Assembly: GCA_014762625.1 (NCBI GenBank)
Contig: JABURQ010000012.1
Location: 1-64,000, forward strand
DNA from: Planctomycetaceae bacterium
GTDB lineage: Bacteria; Planctomycetota; Planctomycetia; Planctomycetales; Planctomycetaceae
Direction: 5' to 3'
Length of the DNA stretch: 64,000 nucleotides
Part shown: positions 17,235 through 25,506 of the stretch, one piece after another
Position numbering within the stretch: position 1 is the stretch's first letter
Layout: each line of letters opens with the position of its first letter
Notes under the pieces: model-generated
What the model saw: the letters and a program-made list of their open reading frames with translations, nothing else
What the model was told of the DNA's origin: nothing
Database searches by the model: none
Position numbers and translations under genes: made by a program

Positions 17235-18167
17235 ATGACGCGTCCAACCAGACTGTTGGCAATCTTAACACTTGGCCTCTTCTCGATATCACTCACGATC
17301 GGGTGTGGTGGCGGAGACGAGTCGGATTCGTCCTCCTCAAAGCCTTCCGACGCAGTAGCTCCCACGGCTGACGAAGAACCGGAAGAGGAGGCTCCCGTCG
17401 CAGAGAAAATTGAGGAACCTGCCGCTCCTGAAGAGAAACCGGCCGAGAAGCCCAAGACGACTACTTCCAACGAGGCTGGCGGCATGGGGAGTATTAAGGG
17501 AGTGATCAAGCTGACTGGAGCGATTCCTGAGCTGCCTGTTTTGATCAAGCAGGGAGATTCCACCGCGAAAGATTCTGAAGTTTGTGCAGCCGAGCCGGTC
17601 CCCGATGAATCACTTGTCGTCAATTCGGCAAACAGCGGTATCGCCAACGTGTTTATCTATATGCGAAAAGCTCCCAAAGGTGCTCCCGAGTCTGAGCCGT
17701 CATCGGAGCCAGTCATCTTCGACCAAAAGGGTTGCCAGTTCGTTCCGCATGCGTTGTTCGTTCAAACCGGAAGGCCCATCAAGGCGGTCAGCAGCGATGC
17801 CGTCCCCCACAACCTGCATACGAATCCGATTAAAAACTCTCCCGTGAACCAGATCATTGCCCCTAACGATAAATCCGGTTTGGATTTGACCTATTCGGAG
17901 GGAGAGATTGTTCCCGTCAAGGTGACCTGCGACATTCACCCCTGGATGGTGGCTTGGCATTTCCCGCTCGAACACCCTTACGGTGCGGTGACCGACGAAA
18001 ACGGAAATTTCACCATTGAGAATCTTCCGCCCGGCGATCATGAATTCCGTATCTGGCAGGAAAAAGCCGGCTATCTGGATAAAGAGTTCACCGTGACGGT
18101 CAAAGCGGGCGAAGCGACGGAAGTGACTTTGGAATATCCCGCCGACACCTTCTCGGACGACGAATAA
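17235..18167 (+). CDS. Cupredoxin-like lipoprotein with a C-terminal carboxypeptidase-regulatory-like domain
   Basis: I start at the ATG at 17235 since it gives a lipoprotein signal (MTRPTRLLAILTLGLFSISL, lipobox LTIGC, Cys24); the frame opens at 17064 without one. The 310-residue protein has a Glu/Pro/Ala-rich linker (about residues 30-85), then a beta domain with SDAVPHNLHTNP and VTCDIHPWMVAWHF. His in the first motif and Cys, His and Met in the second look like type 1 copper ligands, as in methylamine-utilisation/plastocyanin-like proteins. The end (YGAVTDENGNFTIENLPPGDHEFRIW) is a carboxypeptidase-regulatory-like beta sandwich. It is divergent from the oxidase operon and may carry electrons to it. 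Confidence 0.8.
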   Translation: MTRPTRLLAILTLGLFSISLTIGCGGGDESDSSSSKPSDAVAPTADEEPEEEAPVAEKIEEPAAPEEKPAEKPKTTTSNEAGGMGSIKGVIKLTGAIPELPVLIKQGDSTAKDSEVCAAEPVPDESLVVNSANSGIANVFIYMRKAPKGAPESEPSSEPVIFDQKGCQFVPHALFVQTGRPIKAVSSDAVPHNLHTNPIKNSPVNQIIAPNDKSGLDLTYSEGEIVPVKVTCDIHPWMVAWHFPLEHPYGAVTDENGNFTIENLPPGDHEFRIWQEKAGYLDKEFTVTVKAGEATEVTLEYPADTFSDDE

Positions 18168-18206
18168 TCTCCGATTTCCTCGAACCCATTCGTCACGACA
18201 ATCTGC

Positions 18207-18252
18207 AACCAGGTGATGGATCCCCGCGATCCATCTCCTGGTTTTTCTTTTT
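18207..18252 (+). terminator. Strong intrinsic terminator of the cupredoxin gene
   Basis: AACCAGG and GATGGATC pair with GATCCATC and CCTGGTT (one mismatch between the two blocks) around a short CCCGC loop, followed by TTTTTCTTTTTT. It sits 40 bases after the stop. Confidence 0.85.
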
Positions 18253-18418
18253 TGAAATGAAACTGAGACGAGTGAGAGGCAACTTCGCGCTCGGCAAACC
18301 CAGAGGAGAGAGCGCCCGGCAAGGCGAACGACCAAACCCGCACTCCGAACCACGCCCATTTGGATTCTTCGAGCGGAGGAGGGAGAACGCATCCAACATC
18401 ACGACGGAGCGACCAAAG

Positions 18419-18453
18419 CAAAAACCCCGGGAATTCCTGTGAATCCCGAGGCC
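18419..18453 (-). terminator. Intrinsic terminator, probably the original tRNA-Val terminator
   Basis: Read on the minus strand, CCTCGGGATTC pairs with GAATTCCCGGGG (one bulged base) around an ACAG loop and is followed by TTTTT. It lies just beyond the left tRNA-Val fragment (18468-18488), in the place where the terminator of the uninterrupted tRNA gene would be. This supports the view that the left flank is the ancestral 3' flank of the tRNA. Confidence 0.65.
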
Positions 18454-18467
18454 TGGTATTAGCGAAA

Positions 18468-18488
18468 ATGGACGTGGAGGGACTCGAA
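18468..18488. repeat. Left attachment core of the island (attL), tRNA-Val 3' fragment
   Basis: These 21 bases (starting ATGGACGTGG, ending ACTCGAA) are identical to 37934-37954, which covers the T-arm and acceptor 3' strand of tRNA-Val. The rest of the tRNA is absent here. This is the duplicated 3' end expected when a tyrosine-integrase element inserts into a tRNA gene. Confidence 0.85.
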
Positions 18489-18794
18489 TACCCCCCACAA
18501 ACTTCGGGAGAAACGCAAATTCTCAGCGAGGGCAACGCAGAATCCAACGCAACCGAATCGCAACCTGCCTTTCTGGTAGATGATTCGATCGCTCTGCTAC
18601 AGGCCTCTCATCGCGACGCGGACTTTCCACAGAACACAGATTCCCGGCTGCGGGACATCATCGAACGCTGGGGGACTCTCTCTGAGGCTGTTAGGGATCG
18701 TTTGCATCATTTGGCACATGAGTCGTCAGAGACCGCAGAGACGACACCTCCAAACCGTGTGGCAGCTCTGAAGTCGACAGAGGTATCTGATTGA
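18468..18794 (+). CDS. Detached integrase C-terminal tail (108 residues) starting in attL
   Basis: The frame opens with MDVEGLE encoded by the attachment core, the same seven residues in the same frame as the integrase end at 37934. It goes on for about 100 residues and ends with a helical part (DSRLRDIIERWGTLSEAVRDRL) that resembles, from memory, the C-terminal tails of planctomycete integrases (pattern WPTLPEAVR). In an excised circle this segment would be joined in frame to the integrase. In the integrated state it has no obvious ribosome site and may be silent. It could also be a chance frame, but the phase agreement across attP argues against that. Confidence 0.55.
   Translation: MDVEGLEYPPQTSGETQILSEGNAESNATESQPAFLVDDSIALLQASHRDADFPQNTDSRLRDIIERWGTLSEAVRDRLHHLAHESSETAETTPPNRVAALKSTEVSD
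18513..18560. repeat. Candidate integrase arm-binding repeats, left side
   Basis: Just inside attL are copies of an AACGCA-type repeat: AAACGCAAATTC, CAACGCAGAATC and CAACGCAACCGAATC. The segment 18531-18551 matches 37813-37833 near the other end with one mismatch (GGCAACGCAGAAT then C/G then CAACGCA). Paired direct repeats close to both cores are typical of tyrosine-integrase arm sites. Confidence 0.5.
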
Positions 18795-18859
18795 ACCCTT
18801 TTGGCGAGCATGGCTCAGTTCGATCCAGAGCTAAATGATGAGTGCGTACATCCAGCTGG

Positions 18860-19579
18860 CTATTCAGAACTCTTCCGCAGAAAATTGCAGTTGGTGAATC
18901 CGGAGCGACCAGAATATTCTCCGTCTAGGATCCGGATTTCGCATGTAGAGATCGATGTGTCTATGACCCGAATCTTGGTTCCTGAATCGACCAGTATGAT
19001 CTCAGGCGAAAGATAAAGCATCTCTTTCTGCCCCTCTCGGTCGCCAGCGACAGACAATTTCATTAACCGATCAAAAGCATCTTTGGAGATACCCACAGGG
19101 ATCCGTTCCTGGCCTTCCAGATACAGAATTCCGGTATCGCCGATGATCAGAAAATCAAAATCCGACGAAGATGAAGCGGTCTCGACTGAGCCGGCTGATT
19201 GTTCTTGCGAGACATCAGGCCTTAAAAATTCTTCATTCGTGTCGACACAATCGGTTCCTGCAGTTGAGTAACCTGAAAGATTCAGCAGCACGATCACCGA
19301 GATACCCAAAAACAGTCCACCGAATAGCAGGGAGAGGCCAATGACAGATTCGTTCGCTGGTCCTTTTGAGAGGCGGAAGGAGCTGGTGCTTGATTTCGCA
19401 GAGACGGATCGCTCCGGATAATACTTCGCGAGCCCGCTCGTGTCTCGTTCGCTTTCTTTTCCCGATGTCTCCTGGCAGGATTTGCAGATATCCGGATCGG
19501 GCGAGTTCACCGGAATTTCGATAACATTTGAGCATCCGGGACATCGCCACGGTCGACTATCAAATTTCGCTGGATGCAT
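18860..19579 (-). CDS. Zinc-ribbon membrane protein of unknown function
   Basis: The 239-residue protein starts with a zinc ribbon (RPWRCPGCSNVIEIP ... PDICKSCQE), followed by a Ser-rich linker, one membrane helix at about residues 78-101 (ESVIGLSLLFGGLFLGISVI), and an external domain of about 120 residues whose last part (ILVDSGTKIRVIDTSISTC, VRILDGEYSG-like end) looks like a small SH3-type beta barrel. It is the first complete gene inside the island, on the strand opposite to the rest of the cargo. I know no function. Zinc-ribbon plus membrane helix proteins are frequent in planctomycetes. Confidence 0.65.
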   Translation of the reverse strand: MHPAKFDSRPWRCPGCSNVIEIPVNSPDPDICKSCQETSGKESERDTSGLAKYYPERSVSAKSSTSSFRLSKGPANESVIGLSLLFGGLFLGISVIVLLNLSGYSTAGTDCVDTNEEFLRPDVSQEQSAGSVETASSSSDFDFLIIGDTGILYLEGQERIPVGISKDAFDRLMKLSVAGDREGQKEMLYLSPEIILVDSGTKIRVIDTSISTCEIRILDGEYSGRSGFTNCNFLRKSSE

Positions 19580-20017
19580 CTTCCGTCCCCGCTTTCAATG
19601 GAAAAGGGCGTCGAACCAAGCTCGCCAGTCCAACCCCCGCCAAGGGGCGTCCAGAACGAAACCTGACCGACGCCCCCTTTCGGGGACGCGGCTACAGGTT
19701 TCTGCTCTGAACGATTTCGAGCCGGGTGGCTCAGTTTGGCGGTATTTGGACTTGGCAGAATCCTGACGCTAACGCGTCAACGAATTGTCAGATCAGCTCA
19801 TGCTGATCATGGTTCGATCTCAACTATTCATTCACTTCTCGCAATAAGACACAAATCAACCAGTGAACTTTACATCCTAATCGAATCAGACCGGGATCGT
19901 CAGGTCTTCTTCCGAGCAATTCAGCGATCTTGGATCCCCGAGGTCATTCATTCAAATATGAACTCTGAGTTGAACTGTCCAGGGATGAAATCTTCCGTTG
20001 TGGGGTCTCATAGAGAA
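19580..20017. other. 438-bp gene-free stretch with hairpins
   Basis: No convincing gene. Two structured parts can be seen: GACGCCCCCTTTCGGGGACGCGGC near 19668-19692 with the related GGGCGTC segments before it (pieces read separately), and a perfect six-base hairpin TGACGC-TAAC-GCGTCA at 19764-19779. The latter may be a terminator or operator. It also must hold the promoter of the minus-strand gene at 19579. Confidence 0.35.
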
Positions 20018-21178
20018 TCAGCTCTCATCATCAGTTTCCTCGAAAATAAGCTTCAATCGATCGTCATCAGCTTCATTGATCAGGTGTTTCTCAATTTCAA
20101 GCGACTGTGATGCAGTTGATCCGATTAACCCGTTTCGCACAAATTTCTGAAACTGGTGATTGTTGAGATGTGGCTGATCAGAAACACTCATGCCAGTCCT
20201 GAATTGCACCAATCCACACCAAATGCACAGTGGGTAATAAACACCAACAGGTATATCGTGGGAATCAGGAATTTCTCGTTTACAGAGCTTGATGAATATC
20301 GGACAACGACAGAGCCGAAAGTCAGATATCGCAGATTCTGAATAATTGAAACAATCCAACGATCCGGGAATTGCATGCATACGCGTGACTTCTTCGTCGT
20401 GACTATCATCGCCCGAAACGTAATATTTTCCTCCAGCCTTCTGACATTTGTATTGCACGAAAACAAGTCTTTTTTCATCCAAGAAATTGTAGATTAGATC
20501 GACTCCCAGAAATCGTTCGATTTTCGTGCGGTCTACTTTGTGCAAATAGACTCGTCGCCCCGCATGTGAAAAAAAATGCCTTCCATCTGGCAAAGTTCCA
20601 AGCTTCTCCATGTCGCTAAACAGCGTGCCAATATCAAAATCAAGAATCTGATGTTCTCGAAGTGGATCAAGAATCGGCACATGTCCGAATATCCGGAAAC
20701 CCGCTTGCATTGCATCATTAAAAGCAACTGCGATTTCAGAAGACTGGATCGGGTCTACAAAATCGAAATAAGATTCGTCCAGGGTGTCTTGGTTGCTCCG
20801 AAGGATTGCGTTTTTGACGGTTTCGCATTTTTCTCCCGGAACTGTGAAAAGGTCTCTAAACAACATCATCTCTGCAGCTTGATCTCTTCCTGATTCCCAG
20901 AGATCTTTTTCAGGGTAGATTGTATTCAGCAGTCCGTGAGCGGAAATTCGAATGGTTCTCACATCGAAAACATGAATTTTCATCCCGATATCGGCGGGTC
21001 GTGTCACTTTGCGAATCTTGCAAAGTAAAGCTTCCCCATCAGTGTCACGTAAAAGCCAGATGAGAAAACCGGGATATTCGAGTGACCGATACCCATCGAC
21101 CACAAAGCTGAATGAATCGGCGGGGAGAGTTTCGCGATCCTCCTTGAAAGTTCCGTAAATATAAAAAGGGTACTCCAA
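20018..21178 (-). CDS. Unrecognised 386-residue protein in the defence island
   Basis: The protein has no signal peptide or membrane segment. The middle reads as a conserved core: KIERFLGVDLIYNF, RLVFVQYKCQKAGGKYYV, LCRCPIFIKLCKRE, VGVYYPLCIWCG and HLNNHQFQKFVRNGLIGS. The Cys clusters (CRC, C, CIWC) could bind zinc, and the VDLIYNF ... FVQYK spacing recalls nuclease-like cores (acidic residue, then QxK), though I cannot assign a family. The gene stands alone, AT-richer than the flanking chromosome, upstream of and divergent from the restriction operon. A defence or regulatory role is a guess from context. Confidence 0.65.
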   Translation of the reverse strand: MEYPFYIYGTFKEDRETLPADSFSFVVDGYRSLEYPGFLIWLLRDTDGEALLCKIRKVTRPADIGMKIHVFDVRTIRISAHGLLNTIYPEKDLWESGRDQAAEMMLFRDLFTVPGEKCETVKNAILRSNQDTLDESYFDFVDPIQSSEIAVAFNDAMQAGFRIFGHVPILDPLREHQILDFDIGTLFSDMEKLGTLPDGRHFFSHAGRRVYLHKVDRTKIERFLGVDLIYNFLDEKRLVFVQYKCQKAGGKYYVSGDDSHDEEVTRMHAIPGSLDCFNYSESAISDFRLCRCPIFIKLCKREIPDSHDIPVGVYYPLCIWCGLVQFRTGMSVSDQPHLNNHQFQKFVRNGLIGSTASQSLEIEKHLINEADDDRLKLIFEETDDES

Positions 21179-21544
21179 ATCTATCTCCCTTTATTCTTTT
21201 AACTCTTCTGCTGTCGCCGTGAAGTCATCGAGAGCAGTCTAGAGGTCGTCAGCACTCTTATAAGCGTAAATTTCCGGCTTGGAATCAAGCAAATTGTGAA
21301 AAGCTTATCCCGAACACAATCCCCCCTTTCCCCCCGAGCCTGTTTTCGGAAGTTCTCTTGAAACCCTTTATTTGCAGGGGGAATCTTAATCAATTGTTTT
21401 TGCGTGTGAAGTGAGATTCTGTTTGAGCCACTTCAGCGACGTAAATCATTGGATCCTCATGTGTTGCGATGTTATAGGTAGAGCCTGTTCAGTGAAAACC
21501 TGACATCCCGTGAACTTACAACAATCACCTTGAACTGACATCCG
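21179..21544. other. 366-bp divergent intergenic region before the restriction operon
   Basis: It holds no supported gene. It should contain the promoters of the unknown protein (leftward) and of the res-dinD-mod operon (rightward). I see no strong ribosome site before the res ATG at 21545, and no clear operator. Confidence 0.35.
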
Positions 21545-24500
21545 ATGACGGAAGATTTCTTCAAACATCCGATTCTGAACTCTCCCTACGAGTACCCCGC
21601 TCGCCACTGGGAACTAGACGAGAACGGCCAACCGACGATGCAGATCATCGATCGACGTCGGTCGGCTGAGTTCATTTCACCAATCCCAAAGCCCCGCAAA
21701 CGGAAAAAGAAAAAGTCGGACAAGGTTCAACAGGAGTTCACGCTCGAATCAGGAGACAATCAACTCTCGACAGGAAAACAACGATACGATCCGAACTCCA
21801 CGATCAATGCGGTCCGGAAAGCGGTCGACGAGTGGCGTCAGATTCCCAACCCGTCGGATTGGCGAGTCACTCCAGAAACCGCTCGCTTGCTCCAATACTG
21901 GCGTAATCATGACTTCCAGGGCATCCGTCCCTTCTTTTGTCAGATCGAAGCGGTCGAAACCGCGATCTGGCTCACTGAAGTCGCACCGAGGCTGGGAAAA
22001 GCCGGTCAGAAGTTTCTCGAAGACCTGGAGAACGCCAACCTCGAAGCCAACCCGGAACTGAGCCGGCTCGCCTTGAAGATGGCCACGGGCTCCGGGAAGA
22101 CCACTGTGATGGCCATGCTGATCGCCTGGCAGACAGTCAATGCCGTCCGTCGCCCCACGAGCAAACGATTCACCAGAGGCTTCCTGATCGTCGCTCCGGG
22201 CCTCACGATCCGCGATCGGCTCCGTGTCCTGTTACCGAACGATCCTGACAGCTATTACAAAACTCGCGAGATCGTCCCCAGTGACATGCTGGGAGACATC
22301 GAGCGGGCGAAGATCGTCATCACGAATTATCACGCTTTCAAACTGCGAGAACGCATCGACCTCTCTCGAGGTGGACGAGCTCTGCTGCAGGGACGTCACG
22401 ATGACGAACTCAATACGCTCGAAACTGAAGGCCAGATGCTTCAGCGAGTGATGCCGGATTTGATGGGGATGAAAAACATCCTCGTCCTGAATGACGAGGC
22501 TCATCACTGCTATCGCGAGAAACCCGAAGATGAAGACGAGGAAGGAAAACTCAAAGGCGACGCAAGAAAAGAGGCTCAGAAAAACCTCGAGGCTGCCCGT
22601 CTGTGGATTTCCGGTCTCGAGGCCACCAATCGTAAGCTCGGACTGTCCCGAGTTATCGACCTCTCCGCGACACCATTCTTTCTGAGCGGCTCAGGCTACG
22701 CTGAGGGCACTCTGTTTCCCTGGACGATGTCTGATTTCTCTCTGATGGACGCGATTGAGTGCGGCATTGTGAAGCTCCCACGCGTCCCTGTGGCCGACAA
22801 CATTCCCGGTGAAGAGATGCCGACGTTCCGAAACCTCTGGGAGCACATCGGCAAGAAGATGCCCAAGAAAGGCCGCGGGAAATCGAAGACACTCGATCCG
22901 CTCAAACTCCCGGTGGAGCTGCAGACTGCTCTCGATGCCCTCTACGGTCATTACGAAAAAACCTTCGATCTCTGGCAGGAGGAAGGCATTTCCGTTCCTC
23001 CCTGCTTTATCGTCGTCTGCAACAATACGTCCACCTCGAAACTCGTCTATGACTATATCTCCGGCTTTGAGCGGGAGAATGATGACGGATCAATCACGCT
23101 TGAAAACGGACGTCTGAAACTATTCAGAAACTTCGATGAAAACGGCAATCAGCTGGCTCGCCCGAATACGCTACTCATCGACAGCGAGCAACTCGAATCT
23201 GGTGATGCTCTCGACAAAAAATTCCGCGACATGGCAGGTCCAGAAATCGAACGTTTCCGGAATGAGATCATCGAGAGGACCGGCGATCGCAAACAGGCAG
23301 AAAATATCAGTGACCAGGATCTGCTCCGCGAGGTCATGAACACGGTCGGCAAAGAGGGGCGGCTCGGTGAGCAAATACGCTGCGTGGTTTCCGTCTCGAT
23401 GCTTACGGAAGGTTGGGACACAAACACGGTCACGCATGTGCTCGGCGTGCGAGCATTCGGAACGCAGCTGCTCTGCGAGCAAGTCATCGGACGGGCTCTG
23501 CGTCGGCAGTCTTACGATCTGAACGAACACAACAAATTCAACACCGAGTATGCCGATGTCCTGGGGATTCCGTTCGACTTCACCGCCAAACCAGTCCCGT
23601 CACCTCCCCAGAAACCGCGTCAGACGATCCACGTCAAAGCCGTCCGTCCCGAGCGGGATCATCTGGAAATCCGCTTTCCCCGGGTCGAAGGTTATCGCGT
23701 CGAGCTGCCGGAAGAAAAAATCAATGCGGAGTTCAATGACGATTCAACCTTCACGCTCACCCCCGATGTCGTCGGTCCGTCGATCACCAAAAATGCCGGC
23801 ATCATTGGCGAAGATGCAAATCTCAGCCTGGAGCACCTCGATGAAGTCCGACGTTCGACATTGGAATATCACCTCGCCAAACGTCTGGTCATGCTGAAAT
23901 GGCGTGATCCGGGAGAAGATCCCAAGCTGCACCTCTTCGGACAGCTCAAGAGGATCACGAAACGCTGGCTGGATGAATGCCTCGAATGCAAAGGCGGCAC
24001 GTTTCCGGCTCAGCTGATGTATCAGGAGCTGGCCGACATCGCCTGCGACAAAATCACCACTGGGATCACGCGACATTTCAGTGATGAGAATCCGGTCAAG
24101 CCGGTACTCGATCCTTTCAATCCCGTCGGTTCCTCGAATTTCGTCAGTTTCAACACATCCAAAGAAGATCGATGGCAGACTAATCCTGAGAAATGTCAGA
24201 TCAACTGGGTGATTCTCGACAGCGACTGGGAAGCGGAATTCTGTCGAGTTGCCGAGGATCATCCCCAAGTCATTTCTTACGTCAAAAATCACAGCCTCGG
24301 ATTCGAAGTCCCTTATCGGATGGGCTCTGAAACCCACGCCTATCGTCCCGACTTCATCGTGAGAATCGATGACGGGCATGGAGAGGATGATCTGCTGAAT
24401 CTTGTCGTCGAAATCAAAGGTTTCCGTGGTGAGGATGCCAAGATCAAAAAAGAGACGATGGAGACTCAGTGGATTCCTGGCATCAATCATCTGGGGAAAT

Positions 24501-24652
24501 ATGGACGCTGGTGTTTTGCAGAGTTCACCGATGTGTTCGAGATGGAGGATGACTTTAAACAGAAAGTCGAGCAGAAATTCAATGAGATGATTGATCGACT
24601 TGAATTTGATCAAAAATCATTTGTGGGAACAATCACAGGAAAGACTGTATGA
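21545..24652 (+). CDS. Type III-like restriction endonuclease subunit (DEAD/DEAH helicase plus PD-(D/E)XK nuclease)
   Basis: The 1035-residue protein begins NSPYEYPARHWELDENGQP, which I recall from the BPTD_3080-type restriction family. Helicase motifs follow: Walker A ATGSGKTT (K185), DEAH-type NDEAHH (D317-H320), SATPFF, and a late motif VIGRALRRQSY for arginine-finger function. The C-terminus has a PD-(D/E)XK nuclease: a Glu in DWEAEFC, YRPDFIV, then VVEIKGFRG. It should translocate and cut DNA lacking the partner methylation. It overlaps dinD by four bases (ATGA), and mod follows that gene directly. Confidence 0.88.
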   Translation: MTEDFFKHPILNSPYEYPARHWELDENGQPTMQIIDRRRSAEFISPIPKPRKRKKKKSDKVQQEFTLESGDNQLSTGKQRYDPNSTINAVRKAVDEWRQIPNPSDWRVTPETARLLQYWRNHDFQGIRPFFCQIEAVETAIWLTEVAPRLGKAGQKFLEDLENANLEANPELSRLALKMATGSGKTTVMAMLIAWQTVNAVRRPTSKRFTRGFLIVAPGLTIRDRLRVLLPNDPDSYYKTREIVPSDMLGDIERAKIVITNYHAFKLRERIDLSRGGRALLQGRHDDELNTLETEGQMLQRVMPDLMGMKNILVLNDEAHHCYREKPEDEDEEGKLKGDARKEAQKNLEAARLWISGLEATNRKLGLSRVIDLSATPFFLSGSGYAEGTLFPWTMSDFSLMDAIECGIVKLPRVPVADNIPGEEMPTFRNLWEHIGKKMPKKGRGKSKTLDPLKLPVELQTALDALYGHYEKTFDLWQEEGISVPPCFIVVCNNTSTSKLVYDYISGFERENDDGSITLENGRLKLFRNFDENGNQLARPNTLLIDSEQLESGDALDKKFRDMAGPEIERFRNEIIERTGDRKQAENISDQDLLREVMNTVGKEGRLGEQIRCVVSVSMLTEGWDTNTVTHVLGVRAFGTQLLCEQVIGRALRRQSYDLNEHNKFNTEYADVLGIPFDFTAKPVPSPPQKPRQTIHVKAVRPERDHLEIRFPRVEGYRVELPEEKINAEFNDDSTFTLTPDVVGPSITKNAGIIGEDANLSLEHLDEVRRSTLEYHLAKRLVMLKWRDPGEDPKLHLFGQLKRITKRWLDECLECKGGTFPAQLMYQELADIACDKITTGITRHFSDENPVKPVLDPFNPVGSSNFVSFNTSKEDRWQTNPEKCQINWVILDSDWEAEFCRVAEDHPQVISYVKNHSLGFEVPYRMGSETHAYRPDFIVRIDDGHGEDDLLNLVVEIKGFRGEDAKIKKETMETQWIPGINHLGKYGRWCFAEFTDVFEMEDDFKQKVEQKFNEMIDRLEFDQKSFVGTITGKTV

Positions 24653-25506
24653 AAACTGAAATCATTCAAACATTGACCTCTTCTTTCGAGGCCCATGCTC
24701 AACTAACTGAGGAAAGTATTGAATACTGGTTAGCAAGAGATGTTCAACATTTGCTCGGTTACTCGGAATGGAGGAATTTTTCCACGGTCATCACGAAGGC
24801 AAAAACAGCTTGTGAAGTATCGGGAAATGCAGTCTTAGACCATTTTGTTGACGTCACCAAAATGGTTGATCTAGGTTCAGGAAGTCAAAGAGAAATCGAT
24901 GACATTATGCTGACCAGATATGCCTGCTACCTGATTGCTCAAAACGGAGACCCTAAGAAAGAGGAAATTGCTTTCGCTCAAACGTATTTCGCTTTACAGA
25001 CTCGAAAAGCTGAGCTGATTGAGAAAAGGCTGCTTGATACAGAAAGAGTTTCTGCGAGGAAAAAACTGACGGAAACGGAAAAGGAACTTTCTTCCGTAAT
25101 CTATCAACAGACAGGAAGTGATCGAAATTTTGGCATTATTCGTAGCAAAGGAGACCAGGCTCTCTTCGGGAAAACGACAAAAGGCATGAAGTCGCAATGG
25201 AAGGTTCCAGCTAATCGCCCCCTCGCAGATTTTGCTCCCACCATCATTCTGAAAGCCAAAGATTTTGCGACAGAGATCACAATCCACAATGCAAAGGAGA
25301 ACGAGCTTTCGACAGAGAAAGCAATTTCCGATGAGCACATCACAAACAACAAAGCCGTTCGTAAAACACTTCTCGAACGAGGAATTCGCCCAGAAAGTCT
25401 ACCTCCAGCGGAAGATGTGAAGAAAGTCGAACGTCGATTGGTTTCTGAAGAAAAGAAGTCCCATAAAAATCCTGAATCGTTAACGTCGGAAGGAAACGAC
25501 GAATAG
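24649..25506 (+). CDS. dinD: DNA-damage-inducible protein D (DinD)-like, BRO-N domain
   Basis: The 285-residue protein starts with a BRO-N-type domain: YWLARDVQHLLGYSEWRNFSTVI, AKTACEVSG and DIMLTRYACYLIAQNGDP. It goes on with FAQTYFALQTRKAELIEKR, SDRNFGIIRSKGDQALFG and KAVRKTLLERGIRPESLPP, all features of DinD. E. coli DinD inhibits RecA-dependent strand exchange; here it is translated between res and mod (4-base overlap before it; its stop is followed directly by the mod ATG). The base composition is more AT-rich than res and the ends of mod, which suggests separate acquisition. A role in damage response after restriction is inferred. Confidence 0.88.
   Translation: MKTEIIQTLTSSFEAHAQLTEESIEYWLARDVQHLLGYSEWRNFSTVITKAKTACEVSGNAVLDHFVDVTKMVDLGSGSQREIDDIMLTRYACYLIAQNGDPKKEEIAFAQTYFALQTRKAELIEKRLLDTERVSARKKLTETEKELSSVIYQQTGSDRNFGIIRSKGDQALFGKTTKGMKSQWKVPANRPLADFAPTIILKAKDFATEITIHNAKENELSTEKAISDEHITNNKAVRKTLLERGIRPESLPPAEDVKKVERRLVSEEKKSHKNPESLTSEGNDE

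Noticed and set aside
18257-18442. 61-residue plus-strand ORF before attL
   Set aside because: Arg/Pro-rich, no motif; lies between two terminators and is probably the non-coding old tRNA flank.
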